Shown here: piece by piece, positions 55,172-64,000 of the stretch
Layout of the letters: each line of letters begins with the position of its first letter
Position numbering within the stretch: position 1 is the first letter of the stretch
From: Isoetes taiwanensis
Taxonomy: Eukaryota > Streptophyta > Lycopodiopsida > Isoetales > Isoetaceae
Assembly: GCA_021234155.1 (NCBI GenBank)
Contig: JAJEKV010000134.1
Span: 1,547,328-1,611,327 of the forward strand
Reading direction: 5' to 3'
DNA length: 64,000 nt
Made by a program: the position numbers and the translations under genes
The notes under the pieces: model-generated
Database searches by the model: none
The model's input: the letters and a program-made list of their open reading frames with translations, nothing else
Told to the model about the DNA's origin: nothing

Positions 55172-58100
55172 CTTTGCGGGTGGGGGTGACTAACTTTAAT
55201 AGCATCGACTTCTATTTTTTTGTGTTCCAATATGAGATGCAGATATTGCCAGATCTGCTATATTGCAGAGATGGGGTTTTCTGGAGATGGTGATTTGGAA
55301 GCTTTCATGCTGTCGGATATGCATGTATTGCCGCTGAAACACGGGTTTATTAAAAAAAAAATTTGCAATAAATCTTGGAGTCTTCTGGAGGTTTAGAAAA
55401 GACGAAGTCGTAGATAGTGGGTTGTTTGCCAGATGGTTTTTCCTTCATTTGCAGAGTTGTGGCTATAATCTGGCTTCTAATTTTGTTCTTTGATTCTTTG
55501 TATAAATAAAAAAATTACTATGCCCTGCTGAAGGACAGTTCATGGCATGCAACCATTGAACCCATTTACTTTAGAGTTTCCAAAAAATTCCGCCGTTGTT
55601 TTGTCTTTTGGTTTGCCGATTTGCGTGGTTGTGGATTTGCCAATCCTTGTGATTCATTCATGCCTAAAGTACGGTACCATAGTCTGGGGCATGGTTTGCT
55701 TTAAGCGAAGAACAGGCTCAGACGAACATCACATATTTGCACGAAATTAGCATCATAGATCCAGGTGCAAAAGGGTTTCTAGCTTTATTCGATTCGATGC
55801 ATTAAGGGTAAGCTTTTTATCGTTTTAAGCTCGATTTGGATTTGAAATATAGTTTAGATTTGTTCCCCATGAATTTATGCTTTATGTGCCCTGCCCCTAT
55901 CCTTCTTATGTAATTTAGATTGGTTAGATTCTATTCTTTTATTCTCAGATCAAGGTTTCCGACATCTAAGCACATGGCGCATGATAGTCCTATGCAAAAA
56001 AATATTGACGCTACAGATAAATTTACTTCAAAACAAAGCTATCGCCAAGAATGCATCCCCTTTTAATAGCTCAAATTGAGTTTCCAAAGTAGCTTTGCAT
56101 GTCCATAGCCATGGCGGTCGAGCTTCATTGATTTCAATCCTCTTGAATGCCTTGATCCGATAAACAAGGCGGTTTTAACAAATGTCGCTAACAAATGTCT
56201 CTAGAAACACATGCTACATAGAAATGGCGCTTCAACTAGGCGCTTTTAATCCTTTTAAATGTCGGTGATCCGATAAATGTCTCAACAAATGGCTTAACTG
56301 ATAAACAAGGGGTTTCAACAAAGGAAAAAAAAAAAAGGTATGCTTTTAATGGACCACTCACATGATAGGTTTTGGCTCAAGATCGGACAACACGGAGGAC
56401 AATTTTAGTCTGCCTAGAAATTTAGGTTCAAAGATCGCCGCGGGATCTAGGCGACTTTAGGCAAAGACGGAATCGCTTGCTCCAACGGATGTGCCGCACC
56501 AAAATTTTTGTTCACATGACTTTTGCCTTCGCAGATATTCTTCCTTGTGCTACTTTTGCCAATTCGTGAGAATCGAAATTCGTAGATATTTAGATATCTC
56601 TCGTGAATTCAAATCTTCAACCTGCTGCAAAGTTTTAAAATTTAGAGATATTCGAGATTTTGAATTCAGCTCTTCAACCTGCTACATGTAGTTTCAAAAT
56701 TCAGAGGAATCGGGCTTGGTACTTTTGTCGAGTCTAGAAATTGAAGATAGTCTTCACCGAGTTTGGAAATCAGGCCCGATACTTTTGTCGAGTCCGAAAA
56801 TTAGAGATACTTTTGACGAATTTGGAGATTGAAATGATAGGGATTCAACTATCTTTATTGCCCCTGCTATGCTGCTGTACCAAATGGGTGAAAGCAAAGA
56901 TCGAAAAATTTCTATGGAAGAGAATAGAATTAGGCATGTAAATGCCTCACACCCATTGATTCAGCCAAGGGGCAGCAATAGCTCACCCCAAGCAAGAAAT
57001 CTTTTGCATGTAAGTCCCACATAAATCTATGTATTTTCTTTGTTAGGGTCAGGCTCAAGCAAGCTCTGACAAGGTGGATTTGGGTCTATATGTAAAGGAA
57101 TTCTTCCAAATGGATGTGATTACCGCATGAGACTTTTCATCTATGAAAAGATTGTTGTTTGGACGCAATGCATTTGAGGATGTGGACAAGCTCCAACATA
57201 GTTCTCAAACAAGCTTCAAGTGCACAAGCTCCAACATAGTTCTCAAAAAACCGTAGCTCACATAATCCGCTAGAAACTCCAGAGCAAGCAAATAAAGGAA
57301 TTGCCCGATAGAATTCACCAATACCATGCAAATAGTTTCAGAGTTCCAACTCTCGGTTACGCCTCTTTATAAAGTGTCACTTGAAATTGATCTCAGATAA
57401 GTCTGAATACGGAATCGAATCAATCTTGCAATTGAGTTCAGCCCAAACACCACACTACACTACGTTTTCGTTGTTGCACCTCCATAGCCTCAAATCACAT
57501 TTCAAACAAAGAATCCGCAATCGGATTCATCTCAAGGTAATCAAATTCGTGAGGACTTATGGATGCCACAGCCTCCTCGCTCAATCCGGACCAACCGCTT
57601 AATCAATTGCCTCGTATACCGATGTAAGTAAATACTAATCCATTATCGATTTGTTCCCTTTGCTTGCTTTTTATTTTATTTTTCCAACAACATTCTTGCC
57701 ACGCCAAACCAAGAAATGCAACCAACAAATGTTGGATCAATATATTTCTAGCCGTAATCAGCCTACTAAATGAACCCCGCAATTCCCGAAGCTTTACTTT
57801 GATTCCAAATATATGCATGATTTCATTAATTGGAGAGAATAACACAACTTTGAGAATTTTGACCTAAGCTGATCTCATTAATGGGCCATTCACATGAGAA
57901 ACTTTTTGCCAAGATCAAAACAAATACCGGGCCGCTTGTCACCGGCCGAGAAAATTAGATTCGACGGGCGCTGAAGCGAAAGCCGAGAAATTTGTGCCCA
58001 AATTTGAGGCAAGGCTTAATCAAGGTGGGCTTAATTCAAGCAGACCAAAATTTGCAACCACATGAGGCCCAAAACAAGCCTGAATCTAGATTGCTGAACC

Positions 58101-59279
58101 CCAAATTCTGTGAAAATCGAGAATAAAATCTAGAAACAACGAATCCTTTCAAGCACCTAAGCACGAATACCTTTCTACTGTGCTGTTTTTTCTCTAAGCC
58201 CGGCCCCTTACCATTCGTTTAGCTTGAATCAAAGCCCAAGTCTGCAGATTCGTGCCCTGATCTTGCCGGACTTCTGCCCTGGTTTTGCCCAGTTTGCCTC
58301 GAATCCAAGAATTTGTGCCGTGATCATGCTCTTTTTGCCTGGAATCAAAAGTCCATCATTCTTCTTCAATCGAATTTGCTTGCCTTCTCGCTTTGCACGC
58401 TTGCTCACAAATTTGTTGACAAAGCCATCGGCTCAAAGAAGAACACCAAAGAAACCCTTGCTATGGAATTCCGTAAAAAGCAAAGGTAATGGAATTGAAG
58501 AAATATGGAATTCTAGAAAATCAAAGGTAGTTTGGTTCATGCTAATCCAACAATAGATGAAAATCTGGAAGAAAAACTTTGAGGGCTGGAGTAGCTTAGA
58601 CGGAAGAGCTTTGAGGTCATGTCACGATTCCTGGCGAATCCACCGGTATCATGGGTGTGGTCTCAAGCTTGTATACCTAGTCGATTCTTAATATTTCATG
58701 GCTGAAAGGCGATACCACGCCATGAGTTCAAGCAACCGCTGAAAAATTTCCTACACATGGTCAGCAAGATGTGAATGGTCATGGGGTTCAAGCTGCTCAA
58801 AGGGCAGATGTACAGGGTTCAAATTTCGCAGAAATCAGCGCCATGTGATCGCTACATAAGTCAAGTATTTTCTCCTACTTCTAAAGCTATAGTATCCACC
58901 AAAATTATTGATTGCCAACCACCAAAATTATTGATGGTACATACATACAAAATTATTATGTACATGATACTCATATGTTATCTCAATAATTTTATCTCCA
59001 GATAAATACAACCGCATTCTTGAGTGCACGATGGGATTCATTTGCAATGTCCGCGCTAAAGAGCTCGCGACCTTCGAGATAATCATGGTCGCCTTCGGGG
59101 TCATGACACGGATCGCATCTAAATATTGTATGCTATAAGTGTATCCAAAGATTTATTCAAAGAATATATAATGTAATAATGTATAAGAGCTCTTGTGGTA
59201 TGATGAAAAAATGCAGAGCATAATGAAAAGTAACTAATTTATCGTACCTGGACAGCGTAAACTCTCTTGGTTTTGATGC
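54778..59279. other. long spacer without recognised genes
   Basis: AT-rich sequence with a poly-T tract at about 55138-55171. 56560-56830 has loosely repeated words (cttcaacctgct, ttagagata, acttttgtcgagtc). Short frames (e.g. 58224-58556) show no family motif. Confidence 0.5.
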
Positions 59280-59800
59280 GATCATGGATAAGTGCATGAT
59301 AGGAACCACCTAGAGTCTATGGCCATTATGGAGGATAAGCCACCTCCTACGCCGAGGGTGACGAAAGGTGTAGGCATTAGACATGCATTCATTTTAGGCA
59401 TGATAGGACACATCTCCACGGCCATTATGGGGGAAGCATCCTCCTCCTATGCTGGGGAAATGTTGCATTCATGTAGGTTAAATTAAAAATAAAAGGGGGT
59501 GGAGAAGTAATGGCAACAAATGAATGGGAGCACATCACGACATGAATAGGAGATTTTGTCTTAATTTGTGGCTTTTAAATACATTATTATGTTATTATAA
59601 TGCAAGACTTGTTAAGGCTATACAATTTTGTATGGATGTGAATATAGCCTTTATATTTATCGATATAATTAAATATCATAAGTTATTTTCATAATAAATT
59701 CTAAGTGTTAACTTAAATACTGTTATTGTTGAATAATGTTGACGCAGGTTCGTTTCACCTTACGTAATGCTGAGGACAGCATTATTCTAATGGGGGAGAA
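59280..59800 (+). mobile_element. element C 3' noncoding region and PPT
   Basis: 59292-59480 resembles the 3' noncoding region of element B (gtgtaggcatt, cacggccattatgggggaag, gcattcatgtagg). It ends with aatgctgaggacagcatta and the purine tract AATGGGGGAGAA (59789-59800) right before an LTR. The upstream limit of the element is not visible. Confidence 0.75.
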
Positions 59801-61418
59801 TGTGACGTTCCCCTAGAATATACGATATAAATATGTATATACTAGGCCCACGTCACTATACAAATCTACATTAGTAGAACTTGTATGCACCAAGTGTGGG
59901 GGCATGGCCAAGTTATTTACATAACTTAGCCAACCTTAGGAGGTGACCCATTTCCACGTGGCTTCACTCTATAGGGGACCTACCACATGGACGTGCCCTA
60001 TTGGAGCCAAGTGGCTCTCATGTAAACCCTAACACATAAAAGGCCAAACCCTAAACCTAGACTACTTTTGGCTCCACCAACTTCTGATCTACCAATTCGT
60101 GCCCATTGCTCTGATTTGAGGATCGTCTTCGACAACCGAAGTTGCAATAGCAGTCCGAAAGTGTAGCAGGGGAGGGTCATCTACTCGAACCACCTGCTAA
60201 ATATGGAGAACCAGGGAGTCGGCGGCAGCTTATCAGGAGCAGGTACTTCGAGTAGACTCCAAGGAGTTGCATATTGTGTCCTAGTAGAGTCATTCTAGAA
60301 CCTATAGTTCTAAGCATGAACCCTAATCAATGAACCCTAACTATAAGTTAGATGTACGTGATTAGGACCAGTTGTTATTCTTGTTATTTATCATGTTATG
60401 TTGATATATGATGATGGTTGATCTTATGTTTGCACCTCTTGTGTATTGGGAAGGGGGGTAGAGACCTAGTAGCCATTATTTAGATGATGCTCCTAGTTTG
60501 GACCCATTAGTTCCCATTATTATGCAGCCTATGTATAGAGCCCACCTGGCTACGGAGGCTATGGAGTGACTGAGCACCACATAACAGGGTCAGTGGCAAA
60601 GTGGAGGGAGGACCCTGCTGAGCGCGGCTACTAAGGTCCCATAGCAGGCTAGGCTCATAGTCGGTCACTTCGTGTGGACCGGGTATGGGCCCGACACTTC
60701 CTGGGTCAATGGTGTGGCCCTGACTCTCAAGAGTTGCAAATGCCTACCGGCTCTTGTTTTGGGGAGTTCACCAAACGGACGCAGGTCGCCACGATCCTCT
60801 AGCTGCCCATGGAGCCACCGCGACTTTGGAAGGGGAGATGCAACCCTTCCTACCTCATCGGACTGGGGAGATGCAACCCGGAGTAGTCTCATTATGGGAT
60901 TACGCCTCCGCAAAAGTTAGAGTCACCACGTGAGCCTGATTTAGTCTATCTGCAAAGTATGCACAGGAGGGGTGGATGGAGTGGTCGACCCTAGCCATTG
61001 TCCATTGCCAGCCCAAGTCATTGCCATAACTCCTGGCTCTGTTTCTATCCGAGGCCCCCACCGCCACCGACTTCCCCTTGAGTCCGGTGGCCCGCCTAGG
61101 AGCCTCTATTTGATGTATTCTGATGTATTTGATGTATTGTTATATTCGGGTGACATGGATGGATGGATTATCACCACCCTACACGGGTAGTTTATTGTTG
61201 TTACGCTAGTGCTAGTGCTTATGTTTATAAGTTTTGCTTCCGCTGATATAGGGACCCCTAGAGGACGGGACGAAATGACACCTCTGTGTCCTCTACTCGA
61301 TAGTATAGCCACACTAGATGCGAGTTAGATAGAGGGCCCATACGACGGTAGCCGCTAAGGTGGGGAAGGTCCTTCGTTGTATATTAGCTGCCGCCGATAT
61401 ATAGCGCAAGGAGCCACA
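59801..61418 (+). repeat. element C 3' LTR
   Basis: Starts TGTGACGTTCCCC after a PPT. It contains the words shared with the LTRs of A and B (gtattgggaaggggggtaga near 60440, gagatgcaacccgg near 60866, gcaaagtatgcacaggagg near 60952). The probable end is GGAGCCACA at 61410-61418, a mutated form of the GCGTCACA end. Length about 1.6 kb. No 5' LTR partner in the window. Confidence 0.8.
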
Positions 61419-64000
61419 CGAGGTGAACTCGCTCCAATCGAAAAGAATCGCCCGCATTTCTCATTGCCATTTAGAACGTGAAATGAGCAGCTATGGGCTA
61501 TCATTATAACCTAAAGTTGTTTTTGAAGATCACAATGGCGCATCCCCTTTAGCTGAAATAAATTACAAGTGCGAATTTCTAGACCACTTAGATCTTAAAA
61601 TGAGAAGCGCAGGTTCTATATTTCTCGCTATTTGAAAGACATGATATAGCTATAGCAGATTGCCTAGGCGATTTGTTAAAATTAAAAGTCCACTTAATTC
61701 TTAAAATCACCACCGTGATTCCGCTGGACTTGATATCGATATTTTGATACTCTTTGAGGTGTCTTCGAGCTTACTCTTCAAATAAAAGGTGTGGTGGAGG
61801 ACAAGAAAGTGGTGGTGGGCAAGTGTAAGGTGGTGGGAAAAATCAAGATAATTACTTGGCAGGTCCCTAATAAGGAAGGATATCCTCCATTTGACAAGTA
61901 TTTGCTAGTTGATGAGTCAGGTTGGTCAAGTTGATGCTTAACAATAAGGATGTCTAGAAGCAAGCAATGCAGATGGCTTGTGCTTTTACCTTCTTCAACT
62001 TTCTACAGTCCCATACTCTAGAGCGTATGATATACATCAAGACGCTGATATTGGTGTGGAAGTGCTCACTAGTAAGCATGTGCCCAAGGTTTCTCTTGCA
62101 TATTGGGAAGAATAATCACTCACTCGATCCTTTAGCATGATCATGGTTCGAGAGCTCCAGGTCATTTTTCCATTGAGCTTTGGCAGGGTGCCATTGGTTC
62201 TCTCACTTATGTATTGAAGACACTAGAAGACTCAACCGAAGATGATTGGGACCATCTACAGGATACAGCTAGAACGACATGTACATGCGCTTCTTTTGAT
62301 TCTAGAGTTTGAGGCTTTGAAGACCACGGTACCAATATCACATGCAACCCATAATGATATGTCTACCAAGAGGCTTGAATCTTCAAATTTTGATAATTGT
62401 TCCGCCCCGAACAACAATAGATGTGTGCTCATACTTTCTATCATGTATGGCAAGGTATATATGATGAGATGCAATTAGGGTTCATGAGGGTTGGGTATAC
62501 ATATGATGATAAAGATGCCCTATAAGGTGATTTGCACGGTAAGTTTCTATTGCAAATTGTTTGACACATAATTTGTTGTGTTGGTTCAAGGGATGAAGCA
62601 ATCATTACGTCTATTCCCCGTTATGCCCCTTAGTGCCATTGCATTCCTTAGTCTTTGCCTTCCATTCCTTCCTTTGGCAGTTCACAAACTCATAAAGTTG
62701 GAAGTGCATTTTTAACCTTTGTCCATTTCCTCCCTTTGTCGGGCTTCACAAACTCATAAAGTTAGTGCCCACAACAGAACAAAATGCAACCAATAGGCAA
62801 AAAGTCTTAGAAATTGGCTTTTCAATGCAACGGAAAAAAAAAAACAGATGGGCCCAATCCAGTCGTCTTGTGCAATCTAACGCGATACGTGTCACCTCTT
62901 CTATTCTTGAAAGCAACGCGATAGTTTTAATGTCATTCCCTACCGCTTTTTACGATCTTCGCTTTTGTTTATGACACTTTTGTTTTTCTTACCTGTTCCG
63001 TGGCAAAGAAGCCACGTGGCACAAACCTGAAATGGCCCAATCGCTTTCCCATTAGGGCAAAGGCTTCACTCGCAAATTTCTAGGGGTCAAGGCGTACTCA
63101 CTGCTCAAGACGCCACCACCCTTTGCGGCCAAAAAATTGCCTACAGGTCCTTTCTCTTATACAAATTCGCAAAAAGCAATATATAAGAATAATGCTTACT
63201 CAATTTTGTCTTATGAGTGAATAATGTTTAATCAACTTTTGTCGCCTTGACCAGCCAGAAAGGGATTTTCTCTTATACAAATTCGCAAAATCAATATATA
63301 AGAATAATGCTTTCTGGATAATGTTTAATCAACTTTTGTCTTGGATGATGTTTACTCAATTTTTGCCTTCAAAGGTAATTTTGTTATATGTCGTGCATAT
63401 GCACCCCCTCAACCATGCTTTTAGAATGTAAGCCCTTCATTTTGATCTCTCAGCCCATCAACCCTACTCGATGACAAGGACAATAATGGGCAACAAATTG
63501 AAAGTGACACCATGCATGTAGTACAATGATATCCCACATGCTCTCCTAGGAAAACAAAGATCCTCTGTATTTGCTCATTATACATAGCATTTTTGCTTCT
63601 AGAATATACATTTGACTTGCTATCATTAATATTTGCCATGCATTTAGTATTTGCTTTGTGACATTGGCAACTACTGCATTTGATTGCCCCTCAAATGTGG
63701 TGGACAAATAACAAAGGATGCTTTATATCCAACCGCCCCAAGCATTAAGAAAAATCCATAATAGACACATCCCATGTAACCAAAGAAGAATGACGCCCGT
63801 GATCAAACCCGCCATAGGATCCGCATGATAATAATAGAGACAAAAACAAATAAGCCAAATAACCACCACAAAATACGCACTGCGGAGTAAAATGAAAATT
63901 AAATTTCAAATGCTTCAATAAAAAGATGTAGCGAGAGTATAAAAATACTAACCGACACCACCAGAAATAATCTTCAACAGCCAATTGAAAATAAGTGAGT
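61419..64000. other. right-hand spacer
   Basis: No gene recognised. 62665-62760 has a 73-bp direct duplication (ttcacaaactcataaagtt). 63151-63240 and 63267-63345 are diverged copies with 116-bp spacing (tttctcttatacaaattcgc). Frames at 62242-62478 and 63421-63984 have no known motif. Confidence 0.5.

Overview
The window comes from a large, repeat-rich land-plant nuclear genome. The evidence is plant-type LTR retrotransposons primed by initiator-Met tRNA, an S-domain (SD2-5-like) receptor kinase, a spliced RBM48-like RNA-binding protein gene, and low gene density with long AT-rich spacers. A stand-alone GH105 rhamnogalacturonyl hydrolase gene and an old-looking DNA transposon make a non-flowering plant (fern, lycophyte, bryophyte or gymnosperm) my preferred guess. 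The species cannot be fixed from the sequence alone.

Layout. 1-368 (minus) holds the 5' exons of an RBM48-like gene running off the left edge, with a promoter-like stretch and possible first exon at 1692-1980. 4468-5060 is the 3' end of an L1-type LINE. 6821-8035 (minus) is an intact single-exon GH105 gene. 10493-23522 is a complete but inactivated Ty3/gypsy chromovirus (element A, minus strand). It has about 1.5-kb LTRs, a 5-bp target duplication, PBS, PPT, gag-pol with chromodomain, and two additional sense ORFs between the 5' LTR and gag. Its 5' LTR carries a 667-bp hAT-like MITE. 24879-25745 is the 3' end of another Ty3/gypsy element. 26783-29571 is a truncated Ty1/copia element.

29572 to about 48078 is element B, a plus-strand LTR element of the same LTR style as A. 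Its leader holds three copies of a 67-68 bp hairpin and a short ORF that is plainly a histone H3 fold, with CENH3-like wording in the last helix. I find no pol in it. Nested in its 3' noncoding region, between perfect 21-bp inverted repeats and AATT target duplications, is a 9-kb DNA transposon (38404-47379). This carries a decayed DDE/DDD transposase, a coiled-coil protein with a RING-like tail, and a ULP1 (C48)-like protease remnant. Its structure resembles the Sola superfamily.

49382-52247 (minus) is an SD2-5-like receptor kinase. Its kinase domain is split by a 550-bp inverted-repeat element that could be spliced out without changing frame or length. 53770-54311 and 54588-54768 are two MITEs with 9-10 bp target duplications. 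59280-61418 is the 3' end of a third related LTR element (C).

The window is therefore mostly nested mobile DNA around three host genes (RBM48-like, GH105, receptor kinase). The most unusual items are the histone-fold ORF with hairpins inside element B, the multi-gene DNA transposon, the two extra ORFs of element A, and the MITE that may act as an intron in the kinase gene.
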